DNA of 64,000 bases from Candidatus Dechloromonas phosphorivorans (GTDB lineage Bacteria > Pseudomonadota > Gammaproteobacteria > Burkholderiales > Rhodocyclaceae): NCBI GenBank assembly GCA_016714975.1, contig JADKBR010000017.1:248001-312000 (forward strand), read 5' to 3'. Positions 25,624-34,317 of this stretch are shown here, in pieces (positions within the stretch are counted from its first letter, which is position 1; the number at the start of each line of letters is the position of its first letter). The notes beneath the pieces were generated by a model that saw only the letters and a program-made list of their open reading frames with translations, did no database searches and was not told the origin of the DNA. A program made the position numbers and the translations under genes.

Positions 25624-25652
25624 CTGACATCATTCTCGTGACCCGCTAAAAT
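25624..25652 (+). promoter_or_regulatory. Sigma-70-like promoter for the lipoprotein gene
   Basis: CTGACA (25624-25629), 17 bases, then TAAAAT (25647-25652), each one mismatch from consensus. Transcription would start near 25659, about 40 bases before the preferred ATG at 25701. It lies directly after the hairpin that closes the polyene operon. Confidence 0.5.
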
Positions 25653-25700
25653 GGCCAGTTGTTTCTTGGATTTCATTCAGCCATGCCTTGCCATAGACCC

Positions 25701-26342
25701 ATGAACACTTTGTTGCTCGGTGCCATCCTGATCGGAGGCGTTGTGCTTGCTGGCTGCGGTTCGAACCAGGCGAAGCGCGAAGAACCGGCGGCGCCACCGC
25801 CAGCCGCCGCACCGACGCCGGCCCCCGCTCCCGCACCGGAGTGCAGGGAAGACACGAGCAAGTCCAAGGCCAAGACGAAGTCCAAGGTCAAGGATCCAGC
25901 GTGCGCGGCCAAGGCTGCGGACAAACCGGCAACAGCGGCGCCGGCTGCTGCCCCAGCGAGCACCGGTCGATATGATCTGTCGAAAAACAAGCCGGTCACG
26001 GACTCGACCAAGGTGCAGGCGGGTGAAGGGACCACGGTCAAGGGGATCAATGACTGGGAGGGGGAAATCAGCGGCCTGCCGGCTGCCAATAGTCGCTTCA
26101 CCAAGCTCGAGATCGGGATGCCGCTGCAACAGGCGATCGACATTGCGGGTCCACCGACGGATCAAGGCGCCTACGTCACTGGCAAGGCCTTCATTCCGTT
26201 CTATTTCGGTAGCGACCGTGCGCGCTGGGAGGTCACCTACAAGGGCCAGGGGCGACTGATTTTCGCGAATCAAGCAGGGTTCAGTTCGGCCCAGCATCTG
26301 GTGTGGATCATCCACAACGCCAACGAGCCCGGCTACCGCTGA
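25701..26342 (+). CDS. Lipoprotein with BamE/SmpA-like C-terminal domain
   Basis: Signal peptide MNTLLLGAILIGGVVLAGCG with a lipobox (LAGC). A low-complexity Pro/Ala and Lys-rich linker follows (for example KSKAKTKSKVK). The C-terminal part (about residues 125-213) contains FTKLEIGMPLQQAIDIAGPP, which resembles the GM-x-x-x-x-V-x-x-x-x-G-x-P turn of BamE/SmpA-type domains. It is probably anchored in the outer membrane. The start at 25701 places the signal peptide first; an in-frame ATG at 25683 would add six residues. Neither has a good ribosome binding site. A related fold appears in the lipoprotein at 34318-34947. Confidence 0.7.
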   Translation: MNTLLLGAILIGGVVLAGCGSNQAKREEPAAPPPAAAPTPAPAPAPECREDTSKSKAKTKSKVKDPACAAKAADKPATAAPAAAPASTGRYDLSKNKPVTDSTKVQAGEGTTVKGINDWEGEISGLPAANSRFTKLEIGMPLQQAIDIAGPPTDQGAYVTGKAFIPFYFGSDRARWEVTYKGQGRLIFANQAGFSSAQHLVWIIHNANEPGYR

Positions 26343-26459
26343 GGTTTTCTTTTTCAGGTAAACTGGGCGCGACCGTCTGCAGCGGTCAGCACCCTTTTCT
26401 TGAGTGTTCCAGGCGAATCCGGATCGGCCAGACAGCAGCGCGTCAGCTGATGTAGCGAG

Positions 26460-27941
26460 ATGGTCGGCGATATTCCACAACAGCCACTGGCTGGCTCGGT
26501 CAGCCGGGCAATCGCGGAGGAAAACCCAAGAGTGGCAAGTTCCCTCACGGAGGTCAGCGGTTCCCTCTTCGCGGACAGCCTGACCCGCGCGCCGGTCTCT
26601 GGTCACGACGGGCCGGCGGCTCGGCGATTGTTCAAGTCTTCCGTGCTCATAGCCGCGCTGATCGGTGTTTGTTTCCTGGCCGGATGCGGCAATCTGATTC
26701 GGCTGGCGGCCGACATCAAGGAAACGGGCAACAAGATCAGGCTGGTCTCGGGAAGTATGGCGACCCCCGTGAGGGCAGACCGCGAAGTTATTGTCGTGGT
26801 CCTTGGCGACGACCAGGGGAATGAAATCCATAACTACCGCGTATTCGAGCGAGATGGCGCATTCCGGATCGCCGCCTTGAGAGATTCACAATTCCTTTTT
26901 GCTTTCCAGGATATCAACCGGGACTTCTCCTATCAGGCGAACGAGCCGGCGACCTGGTTTGATCTGAAGGAGGCGGGGATCCAGTCTGGGGACGTCAGTG
27001 AGGTTCGGCTTGTCCTCAGTGGTCCGACAGACCGTCCGGCGCCATTGCGGATGACCAATCTCTTCGATCTGAGAGGAAGCAGTCTCGGCCAGATCGATGT
27101 CCAGTTGGGGAAGACAGCCAGTCTCGACGATGCGCGATTCAGTGAACAGTCTGCTGACATGGGGATGTGGGAGCCGATTGGTTTCATGAAGGCTGGCCAC
27201 GCCGGAATCTTCTTTCTCGAACCGTATGATACGGCGCGAACGCCGGTGCTTTTTGTTCATGGGATCAATGGATCGCCGCGTGACTTCAGCGACTTGATCG
27301 CCAGTATTGACCGTCGCCGTTACCAGTCCTGGCTGTTCAACTATCCGTCTGGCCTTGACCTCAGAGCCCTGGGCGACGGTCTGGTTGGATTGCTTGCCGA
27401 ATTGCGACATCAACACGGATTTCGTAAGTTGCACATCGTTGCCCACAGCATGGGGGGCTTGCTGATTCGGGAGTATCTTGCGGAGTGCGCGCGTTCCAGG
27501 AGCTGTGACTACATGGGCAACTTCGTCTCGGTCTCCACGCCCTTCGGTGGTGTTGCCAGCGCAGGGTGGTGGCTGGACTATGCGCGGGTGGTCATGCCCG
27601 TCTGGCGCAATCTGGTGCCCGACGGACCATTTCTGCGGGATCTTTTCGATCAGTCATTGCCTGTCGGGGTTTCGCATCACCTGCTGTTCAGCTACCGAAA
27701 CGTGGCGACGCTCAGCAGAAGCAGCGGTGACGGCGTCATTCCGCTCGAAAGCCAGTTGCGGCCCGAGGTTCAGCGCGAGGCATCTCTCGTGCGTGGATTC
27801 AACGAGGATCACATGAGCATCCTCCGCAACAAGGACCTTCATCGCTACGTCAATGAAGCGTTTTCGTCCGCGCCGGGCAATTCGGGCGCTTCGCCTGAAG
27901 CCGGGAGTCGGCCACCGTCGCCCTTGCCACGAGTTCAATAA
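26460..27941 (+). CDS. Lipase-like alpha/beta hydrolase lipoprotein
   Basis: The C-terminal hydrolase domain has the oxyanion segment PVLFVHGINGSPRDF, nucleophile elbow LHIVAHSMGGLLIREYL (Ser in HSMGG), an Asp candidate in SRSSGDGVIPLES and a late His in FNEDHMSIL. About 170 residues between lipobox and hydrolase domain form a beta-rich region (EVIVVVLGDDQGNEIHNYRV). A lipobox sequence LIGVCFLAGCGN lies about 75 residues after the ATG used here, unusually deep. The true start may be GTG at 26532, which has GGAGG upstream. Likely an outer-membrane or periplasmic esterase or phospholipase; substrate unknown. A weak hairpin followed by TTTTCTT (26371-26400) precedes it. Confidence 0.75.
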   Translation: MVGDIPQQPLAGSVSRAIAEENPRVASSLTEVSGSLFADSLTRAPVSGHDGPAARRLFKSSVLIAALIGVCFLAGCGNLIRLAADIKETGNKIRLVSGSMATPVRADREVIVVVLGDDQGNEIHNYRVFERDGAFRIAALRDSQFLFAFQDINRDFSYQANEPATWFDLKEAGIQSGDVSEVRLVLSGPTDRPAPLRMTNLFDLRGSSLGQIDVQLGKTASLDDARFSEQSADMGMWEPIGFMKAGHAGIFFLEPYDTARTPVLFVHGINGSPRDFSDLIASIDRRRYQSWLFNYPSGLDLRALGDGLVGLLAELRHQHGFRKLHIVAHSMGGLLIREYLAECARSRSCDYMGNFVSVSTPFGGVASAGWWLDYARVVMPVWRNLVPDGPFLRDLFDQSLPVGVSHHLLFSYRNVATLSRSSGDGVIPLESQLRPEVQREASLVRGFNEDHMSILRNKDLHRYVNEAFSSAPGNSGASPEAGSRPPSPLPRVQ

Positions 27942-28009
27942 GCCTCGTCAAAGGCGATCCGGGGATCCAAGACCAACCGCGGGTGGTGATTTCCGGAGAG
28001 CGCACCGCG

Positions 28010-28339
28010 TCACTGCCTGGAAGCCGGATCCAGTGCCGCCAGAATATCCCGAACATTTGTCGGCCGGACCAGACGGAGCAACTCCTGGCCATCCCGCATC
28101 AGGATCAGTGTCGGCCACAGCTTGACGCGGAAACTGCGCCCGAGCCGGCGGCCGGGGCCGTCCTCGAACTTCAGGTGAGCGATGCCCGGGCAGGACTTCA
28201 GGGCTGCCTCGATCGCGGCCTGCGCCGCCTGGCAATGGCCGCACCAGTCGGTGCCGAATTCGATCAGGGTCAGGCCCGGCAGGGCGTCGATTTCGGCTCG
28301 TTCCGGGGGGTGGACCGCGTAAGTCAGGTTGTCGGCCAT
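28010..28339 (-). CDS. Thioredoxin-like protein
   Basis: A 109-aa thioredoxin-fold protein without a signal peptide. The redox motif is WCGHC in IEFGTDWCGHCQAAQAAI, and the cis-proline loop is KLWPTLILM. The start ATG at 28339 (MADNLTYAVH) follows the antiporter stop by 11 bp, so it is likely the last gene of the long minus-strand operon. Longer upstream frames run through the antiporter gene and are not used. Probably reduces disulfides in the cytoplasm; a link to the pigment pathway is only positional. Confidence 0.8.
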   Translation of the reverse strand: MADNLTYAVHPPERAEIDALPGLTLIEFGTDWCGHCQAAQAAIEAALKSCPGIAHLKFEDGPGRRLGRSFRVKLWPTLILMRDGQELLRLVRPTNVRDILAALDPASRQ

Positions 28340-28350
28340 CGGTGAATTCT

Positions 28351-29550
28351 CTACGAAGCACGCTGGATCATTTCCTTGATCCGCGTCAGTTTGGGGGCCA
28401 CCACGGGCACGGTCAGCATGGTGCTGGCGATTGCCATCAGCAACAAGGCGGTGAAGGCTTCGCTGGTGATGATCTGCTTGTCGAGCAGGATGTTGGCGAA
28501 GATGATCATGATCAGCGCTTTGGTCTGCAACAGCCAGCCGATGATGCTGGCTTCGCCGGGCGCCCACTCGAGGATGCGACCGGCAGCGTGAACGCCGATC
28601 AGCTTGCCGGCAACCGAGGCAATCAGCAGAAGCCCCGCGGCGACGAACACCGCCTCACCGCCCACGCTCCAGTTGGTGCGCAGGCCGGTGCTCAGGAAAA
28701 ACACGGGCATCATGACGAGCAGGACGTGGTGGCGCAGGAGATCCATTTGTTCCTGGTCGAACCAAGCCGACTCCATGATCGCGCCGGCGAGGAAGGCGCC
28801 GACCATGAAATGCAGTCCGGCCCAGTCGGCGCCGAAAGCACAAGCGGCGAGCCAGATCAGCGCGACGTACCAGCGGTCGCGTTCGGCCAGCCAGATCATC
28901 AGGCGCCGGAAACTGTAGCCGAGCACGGCGAATGCGACAAGAAACGCCAGTTGTTTGCCGACCCGGCCCCAGTCCATCAGGATCAGCGCCAGCACCCCCC
29001 AGATCGCAATGTCGTCCAGGCTGGCATAGCGCAAGATGCGCTGGCCAATCGGTTGACGGAGGATTTCCAGCTTTTCCATGAGCAGGATCAGGATCGGCAG
29101 GGCGGTCACGGCGCAGGCCATGCCGACACCGACAACGAATTGCCAGGTCAGCGCCTTTGGCCCCATCCAGCCGTCAACCGTCAGAAGACCGGCTGCGGCG
29201 AGGCAGCCGAAGAGAAGTGGCGTGCCCAGCGCCAACCCGGCGGTGATGGTGCTCTCGCGGCGATGCACCCAGGCCTTCTTCAGATCGAGTTCGATGCCGG
29301 CGATCATGACGAAAAGCATGACCGCCCACCAGGCGATCCCGTTCAGCGACTGGACGACGACCGGGTTGAACACGAAGGCGTAATAGTCGGGAAAGATCCT
29401 GCCCAGGATGCCAGGCCCGAGCAGGATGCCGGTGATGATCTGGACGACGACCAGTGGCGCGAAATAGTCTGTCTTGGCGAGTCGCCAGATCAGCCAGGGC
29501 ACGGTAAAAATGATCGTCATCGCGATCAGGAAGATTTCCGTCGTGTTCAT
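28351..29550 (-). CDS. Cation:proton antiporter (CPA2/KefB-like)
   Basis: A 399-aa protein with about 12 membrane helices. Features of the CPA2 family are the early ITGILLGPGILGRIFPDYYAF, a helix with FVMIAGIELDLKKAW, and a SLDDIAIWGVLALIL helix holding the acidic ion-binding position. There is no TrkA-N domain, so it lacks KefB-style ligand gating. It overlaps the glycosyltransferase stop by ATGA, so it is cotranscribed with the halogenase/chorismatase genes. An antiporter is not a standard part of aryl polyene clusters; it might supply halide- or pH-related homeostasis, but this is speculation. Confidence 0.85.
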   Translation of the reverse strand: MNTTEIFLIAMTIIFTVPWLIWRLAKTDYFAPLVVVQIITGILLGPGILGRIFPDYYAFVFNPVVVQSLNGIAWWAVMLFVMIAGIELDLKKAWVHRRESTITAGLALGTPLLFGCLAAAGLLTVDGWMGPKALTWQFVVGVGMACAVTALPILILLMEKLEILRQPIGQRILRYASLDDIAIWGVLALILMDWGRVGKQLAFLVAFAVLGYSFRRLMIWLAERDRWYVALIWLAACAFGADWAGLHFMVGAFLAGAIMESAWFDQEQMDLLRHHVLLVMMPVFFLSTGLRTNWSVGGEAVFVAAGLLLIASVAGKLIGVHAAGRILEWAPGEASIIGWLLQTKALIMIIFANILLDKQIITSEAFTALLLMAIASTMLTVPVVAPKLTRIKEMIQRAS

Positions 29551-30302
29551 TGGAACTTGCGTAGAAGCAGGAGCGGCAGGCGAAGGAGAAACCCGAGGAA
29601 TAGCCGGGTGTGCATCCAGGTCAGCAGCGTGTTGTCGCGCAGATAACGGAAGTGCGAAACGCCGCCTTCATCGGCCCGGAAATAGCGCACCGGGGCAGCG
29701 ATGTTGACGGGCCTGACGCCGGCCCAGCACAAGCGGACGACCGCCTCCGGATCGAAATCGAAGCGGCGCATCCAGCGATTGTCGTCCATCACGCGCTTGA
29801 GCGGCGCGATTGGATAGACGCGAAAGCCATACAGCGAATCGCCGATTCCCATCCACAGCGTTTCCAGATTGGCCCAGCCGTTCGACACCTTGCGGCCATT
29901 GACCCGCAGTGCGGGTGCATCGGCAGCGAAGACGGGTTTGCCGAGCACCATCGCCGCGGGATCGCCCCGGGAAGCTTCCATGAATGCCGGAATCAGGTGG
30001 GCCGGATGCTGTCCATCCGAATCCATGGTCAGAACATGGGTGTAACCGGCGGCACGGGCTCGGGTGATACCTTCCAGCACTGCCGCACCCTTGCCGCAGT
30101 TCTCGGGCAGCACGATGACGTGCAGCCCGTCATCGGTGGCGGCCATCGCCTGAAGTTGCCCGGGACTGTCATCGGTGCTGCCGTCGACGACGATCCAGAC
30201 CGGATTCCATTGCCGGCGCGCTGCACTCACCGTGTCGATCACCCGCGGCCCCGGGTTGTAGCTCGGAATGAGGACGAGATGGGTGAGCGAAGCCGGGGTC
30301 AT
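29547..30302 (-). CDS. Family 2 glycosyltransferase
   Basis: A 251-aa GT-A type glycosyltransferase with IPSYNPGPRVIDTV, VVDGSTDDSP (nucleotide-binding Asp) and the metal-binding DxD in LTMDSDGQHP. It ends with a basic, hydrophobic stretch (FLLRLPLLLLRKFQ) that would associate with the membrane. GT2 enzymes of this kind are part of many aryl polyene clusters and are expected to build the sugar or lipid headgroup. Overlaps the acyltransferase gene and the antiporter gene by four bases each. Confidence 0.85.
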   Translation of the reverse strand: MTPASLTHLVLIPSYNPGPRVIDTVSAARRQWNPVWIVVDGSTDDSPGQLQAMAATDDGLHVIVLPENCGKGAAVLEGITRARAAGYTHVLTMDSDGQHPAHLIPAFMEASRGDPAAMVLGKPVFAADAPALRVNGRKVSNGWANLETLWMGIGDSLYGFRVYPIAPLKRVMDDNRWMRRFDFDPEAVVRLCWAGVRPVNIAAPVRYFRADEGGVSHFRYLRDNTLLTWMHTRLFLGFLLRLPLLLLRKFQ

Positions 30303-31087
30303 TGCGCAATCGCGTTGGTTGCGGTCGACGCTCCCGAAGGCGCCAATTCCCTGCGGAAGTATTCTTCGAGTTGCGCCGTGAAAGCGACGATGTCCTTCTG
30401 CGCGGGAAAGAGGCGCCCTAGGCGAACGCTGATTTCGAGAGGTAGGTCCGGCTTTCCGAAGAGCGGCCAGCCCTTGCCCAGATAGGGCGAACTGAACGTG
30501 ATCAACAGGGTCTGCACCGGGATCCCGGTGCGGCGGGCGATCACTGCTGCCGTCGGCAGGAAGGGGTCGACCGGAAACTTCTTGGTGCGCGATCCCTCTG
30601 GAAAGATAACCAGTTGCGCACCGCGCCGCAGTTCTTCACGGGCATTGAAAAGCAGGTTGAATGCCGCATCGTTGCGAATGTAGCGGGCGAGGCGCGCGGC
30701 GGCGCCGAACAGGATGTTGTCCATCAGTTCGGCTTTCATCACACACACGGCATTCGGCAGGCGCGAGAGAACAAGCACCGCATCGAGCAGCGACGGGTGG
30801 TTGGCGACGACAATCAACGGCCCCTCGTGGCGCAGGTTGTCGAGGGACGATAGGTCGACGCGGCAGGCGCAAAAGAGCGTCAGGAATGCCAGATAGAGGC
30901 GAAAGGCGCTCATGATGAAGAAACGTCCGAAAGGCTGCCCCCAGCGCCGCGGGAGCAGCGGGTGGAGGATCATCGCGAAGGGCAGCCAGAGCAGGCAGAT
31001 GAGCGTCAGAAACCCGAGGCCGACGACCATCGCCACATATTCGTAAGCGATCCACAGTGGCCCGCAGCGAGGCTTTCGCTCAGTCAT
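30299..31087 (-). CDS. 1-acyl-sn-glycerol-3-phosphate acyltransferase (PlsC-like)
   Basis: A PlsC-type acyltransferase starting MTERKPRCGPLW. An N-terminal membrane helix (VVGLGFLTLICLLWLPFAMI) is followed by the catalytic motif NHPSLLDAVL (NHX4D) and the glycerol-phosphate-binding motif FPEGSRTKKFP. Together with the LpxL-like enzyme at 14659 this gives the locus two acyltransferases, as in other aryl polyene clusters. The ATG at 31087 overlaps the MipA gene end by 8 bp; a longer upstream frame lies wholly within the MipA gene and is rejected. Confidence 0.85.
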   Translation of the reverse strand: MTERKPRCGPLWIAYEYVAMVVGLGFLTLICLLWLPFAMILHPLLPRRWGQPFGRFFIMSAFRLYLAFLTLFCACRVDLSSLDNLRHEGPLIVVANHPSLLDAVLVLSRLPNAVCVMKAELMDNILFGAAARLARYIRNDAAFNLLFNAREELRRGAQLVIFPEGSRTKKFPVDPFLPTAAVIARRTGIPVQTLLITFSSPYLGKGWPLFGKPDLPLEISVRLGRLFPAQKDIVAFTAQLEEYFRRELAPSGASTATNAIAQ

Positions 31088-31922
31088 CGACCATGACACG
31101 GGTGCTCGATTCACCGAATACCCAGGACAACGCGACGCCGGCGGCGAGAGAGTCCTTTTGCACGACCAGCGGGCTGTCCGCGAACTTGGCTCCGGATAGA
31201 TCGCCGTAGCGCAGGAAGCCGCCAAGCCAGAAGTTCGGGAAACGCTTCGACATTCCCACCGTGTACTGCATCCCGGCGTAGCCCGACGGGGCTTCGTAGG
31301 ACGGCCGGCCGGGCGTTGCGTACTGCGGGGCCACCGAGTAGTAGTAGGCATTCTGGCGCTGGCTCCCGAACAAGGGGCCGGCCAGCAGTCCGAGATTCCA
31401 GCCGGGCATCCCCGGCAGATCGGTAATGTCGACGTTCAGTGTGGGGCTGAACACCCAGCCGACACCCTGCGGCGAACCTTCGACGGTCAGCGCGGCGCGC
31501 AGGGGCATCAGCAGCTTGAAATAGCGGGCGCGGCTTTCCGAACGCCAGAGGGTAAGGTCCACCTGCGGGCCGATCTCGAAGGTCGCCTTGAGGTCCGGCA
31601 TGCCAGCCCGCACCGGGATGTCATTGCTGCCCATGGGCGGCGAAAGCGCCAGGCTGACCGTGAAATCCAGCCGGTCGGTGTCGAAGAAACTGCCGCGGAT
31701 GCCATGGCGGTCCGCCTTGAAGAAATCGCCGTGGTAGCTGAAGAAAGGAAGCGGCAGGATGAAATTGTTGGTCTGGTCCGAACCACGATAGGCGGGAAGG
31801 GTGAGCGCAGAAACCCCGGCGCCGATTTCCCAGAGTGGCTTTTCCTCGGCCGCGCGGACGTCATTGACGGGCAGGGCCAGAGCGAGCATGAGACCGCTGC
31901 AACAGGCAAGAAAACGCGTCAT
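31080..31922 (-). CDS. MipA/OmpV family outer membrane protein
   Basis: A 280-aa outer-membrane beta-barrel protein with signal peptide MTRFLACCSGLMLALALP cleaved near VRAAE. The body has alternating aromatic strands, with the family features LPAYRGSDQTNNFILPLPFF, FFKADRHGIRGSFF and the closing LAAGVALSWVF. MipA/OmpV proteins are porin- or scaffold-like. Here it may help place the pigment in the outer membrane. Overlaps the chorismatase gene by four bases. Confidence 0.85.
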   Translation of the reverse strand: MTRFLACCSGLMLALALPVNDVRAAEEKPLWEIGAGVSALTLPAYRGSDQTNNFILPLPFFSYHGDFFKADRHGIRGSFFDTDRLDFTVSLALSPPMGSNDIPVRAGMPDLKATFEIGPQVDLTLWRSESRARYFKLLMPLRAALTVEGSPQGVGWVFSPTLNVDITDLPGMPGWNLGLLAGPLFGSQRQNAYYYSVAPQYATPGRPSYEAPSGYAGMQYTVGMSKRFPNFWLGGFLRYGDLSGAKFADSPLVVQKDSLAAGVALSWVFGESSTRVMVDD

Positions 31923-32947
31923 CGAGTACTCTCCAGATTGTGCAGGGCCGTCGCCTCGATCTCGACCAGCAGGTCGGAACGGCAGATATCGGCCTCGATA
32001 AGAACTATCTGCGGCACGGTACCGAGTACCGAACGCAGCGCGTCGCGCACGGCGAAATGGTCAGACGCGTGGCGCAGGTAGGCACGGTACGCCAGTTCGT
32101 CGAGCCGGTAAGGTGCTGATCGGGTACGACGGTTCGCCTCGGCAACCACGGCTGCAACATTGCTCAGCGATTCCTGGGTCTGGGCCGTGACATCTCCGCC
32201 ATGCATGGTCCGATGGCCGAGAATGCTGGCCGTACCCGAGATGAACAGGATCTCCTGCCGCGCCACGGAGACCAGGGCCGCGCGCGAGAAGGTCGGGCTG
32301 CGTGGCCCGTATTCGGCCGGGTAGTTGTAGGCGCTGATCTGGCGCGGGTTCTCGACCGCCGAGGCGGCTTCGCTGCCGGCCATGAAGGCGATGCGCAACG
32401 GCCCCCCGGCCAGGCCGATGGCGCAGGCGGCCGGTACGTTCCCGGTCGCGCCCCGGCTGAATTCGAGGAAGGCATCCTGACGGCCGATGTTGAACTGGCG
32501 ATAGCGCTCCAGCCCATCCGATTCGCGGTTGATGTCGGCCAGGTAATTCCAGACGCGCCACAGATGCGGCAACTGCTGTACTTCGAGCAGCCGGAAGATG
32601 CGGCGGTAAGCTTCCTGGCTGGCGGCCTGGAGTGGCGAACAGTCAGGCGAGCCCGGGAAATCGCTCTCCGCCAATTCAAGGACGCCGTAAAGCAGCGTAC
32701 CGGCGCGTCGCCAGGTGATGCCCGCGAACTCGCCGGAAGAGCAGGGTGCCGCGCAGCGCCAGATTTCCTGAACGCTCTCCGGCGTCCTGCCGATCAGCGG
32801 TGCCGGCATGAACTGGGTCGGCCACTTGGGAGGCGCCGCGACCCCCCGGTCACCAATCCGGACGCCGCCGAGGATGCAGTCTTCCCGGCCGGCAATGGCG
32901 GAAGGGAGCTCGGCGTCGGTCAGGCAGGGAAGAAAACAGAGATTCAC
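31919..32947 (-). CDS. Chorismatase (FkbO/Hyg5/XanB2-like), hydroxybenzoate supply
   Basis: Chorismate-cleaving enzyme of about 342 aa. Recognisable parts are LYRQFNIGRQDAFLEFSRG-like sequence (YRQFNIGRQDAF), VPAACAIG, YNYPAEYGPRSPTFSRA and FISGTASILGHRTMHGG, ending in an RidA-like domain (VPQIVLIEADICRSDLLVEI). XanB2 of Xanthomonas makes 3- and 4-hydroxybenzoate from chorismate as precursors for the aryl polyene xanthomonadin, and this gene should provide the same starter here. I choose GTG at 32947, which overlaps the halogenase stop as GTGA; an in-frame ATG at 33007 would overlap by 64 bp. Confidence 0.85.
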   Translation of the reverse strand: MNLCFLPCLTDAELPSAIAGREDCILGGVRIGDRGVAAPPKWPTQFMPAPLIGRTPESVQEIWRCAAPCSSGEFAGITWRRAGTLLYGVLELAESDFPGSPDCSPLQAASQEAYRRIFRLLEVQQLPHLWRVWNYLADINRESDGLERYRQFNIGRQDAFLEFSRGATGNVPAACAIGLAGGPLRIAFMAGSEAASAVENPRQISAYNYPAEYGPRSPTFSRAALVSVARQEILFISGTASILGHRTMHGGDVTAQTQESLSNVAAVVAEANRRTRSAPYRLDELAYRAYLRHASDHFAVRDALRSVLGTVPQIVLIEADICRSDLLVEIEATALHNLESTR

Positions 32948-34287
32948 GAAGCGGAATTCAGCGCCGGATCGTCGACCCGGCGGATATTGAAGCGCCGCCG
33001 TTTCCATCCCATGAAGGCGCGCCGGGGCTGGATGATGTTGGCGATGTAGTAAAGCAGCTTGAACGTCCGGATTGACCGCCAGATCGGCGTCTTGCCGAAA
33101 ATGTCACCGGCCAGCACCGAAAGGAGGGCCTCCTTGACGCGGAAAATATTCTTCGGATACATGAAGAAGTCGCGCATGATCGGGTTGGTGACGCGGTAGA
33201 TGAACCACGAGAATTCCTTCGGGCCGTGCTTTATCAGTTCGTCGAAACGCTTCAGCGCTGCCGCAGCCGCAGCCGGATTCTTCAGGCAGGTATCAATCGC
33301 CTCGGCGCCGATTACGCCGCTGTTCATGGCCAGCAGCACGCCGGACGAGAAAACCGGGTCGATGAAGGCATAGGCGTCGCCGAGCAGCAGGTAGTTGGGT
33401 CCGTGATTGCGCTCCGAGACATACGAGAAGTTGCCGGTCGCCTCGACTTCATTGACCAGTCTGGCCATCCTGAGCCGCTCGGCCAGCGCCGGGCACATGG
33501 CGATGCCGTCCATCAGGAACTGCTCGATCCTGCGCTGCCCCCGGGTCTTCATGAAATATGGCCAGGTCACCATGCCGATGCTGGTGACCTCGCCCTGCAT
33601 CGGAATGAACCAGAACCAGCCGTGCTCGAACCAGAAGATGGTGATGTTGCCTTCGGCCTGACCTTCGTGGCGCAGGGCGCCGGTGAAATGGCCGTAAATC
33701 GCCGAGCTGTTGTGCTTGGGATTGCGCTGCTTGATCTGGAAGCGGTTGGCCAGGAAGGTGTCGCGACCCGATGCATCGACGATGAAGCGTGCCTGCCACT
33801 CCTGCTCGCGGCCGTCGTCATGCTGGGCGCGAACCACCGCACCGCTGTTGTCCGGCAGGAAGTCAATCGCCTTCGCCTTGCAGTTCTCATGCACCTCGAC
33901 GCATTTCTTTTCGGCGTTGCGGATCAGGATCGTGTCGAACTCGGCGCGCTTGACCTGGTAGGCATAGGGCATCGACTTGTCCCAGGCATCGGCGAAGTGA
34001 AAGCTCTGCGACATGTCATGGATCGGCGAAACGAATTCGGCGCCCCATTTTTCCATGCCGATCGCCCTCACCTCGTCGGCGATACCCATGCGCTCGAAGA
34101 GTGGCAGATTGGCCGGCAACAGCGATTCGCCGATGTGGAAGCGCGGGTGGCGCGCCTTCTCGAGCAAGACAACCTTGTAGCCCTTTTCCGCCAGCAAGGG
34201 CGCGACCGTCGTCCCGGCCGGGCCACCGCCGATGACCAGAACGTCGCATGCCCGACGTTCCATTGCCTGCTGCCCCTGTCTTTCCAT
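32944..34287 (-). CDS. FAD-dependent halogenase-like oxidoreductase
   Basis: A 447-aa flavoprotein. The FAD-binding loop is VLVIGGGPAGTTVAPLL, followed by RFHIGESLLPANLPLF. The motif GWFWFIP fits the WxWxIP signature of flavin-dependent halogenases and FIDPVFSSGVLLAM fits their Fx.Px.Sx.G motif; a second flavin motif is LLLGDAYAF. It likely chlorinates or brominates the aryl head on a carrier protein or as the free acid, as in brominated xanthomonadins. Geranylgeranyl-reductase-like oxidoreductases share part of this pattern and are the alternative. The start at 34287 has AGGGGA 11 bases upstream; Met at 34263 is also possible. Confidence 0.8.
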   Translation of the reverse strand: MERQGQQAMERRACDVLVIGGGPAGTTVAPLLAEKGYKVVLLEKARHPRFHIGESLLPANLPLFERMGIADEVRAIGMEKWGAEFVSPIHDMSQSFHFADAWDKSMPYAYQVKRAEFDTILIRNAEKKCVEVHENCKAKAIDFLPDNSGAVVRAQHDDGREQEWQARFIVDASGRDTFLANRFQIKQRNPKHNSSAIYGHFTGALRHEGQAEGNITIFWFEHGWFWFIPMQGEVTSIGMVTWPYFMKTRGQRRIEQFLMDGIAMCPALAERLRMARLVNEVEATGNFSYVSERNHGPNYLLLGDAYAFIDPVFSSGVLLAMNSGVIGAEAIDTCLKNPAAAAAALKRFDELIKHGPKEFSWFIYRVTNPIMRDFFMYPKNIFRVKEALLSVLAGDIFGKTPIWRSIRTFKLLYYIANIIQPRRAFMGWKRRRFNIRRVDDPALNSAS

Positions 34288-34317
34288 GCAGTGCTTTTCC
34301 CCTGAGCCGGCTGCGAG

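Noticed and set aside
28342..29646. Plus-strand frame of 434 codons rich in Asp, His and Gln
   Set aside because: Antisense to the cation:proton antiporter; composition is the expected mirror of membrane helices.
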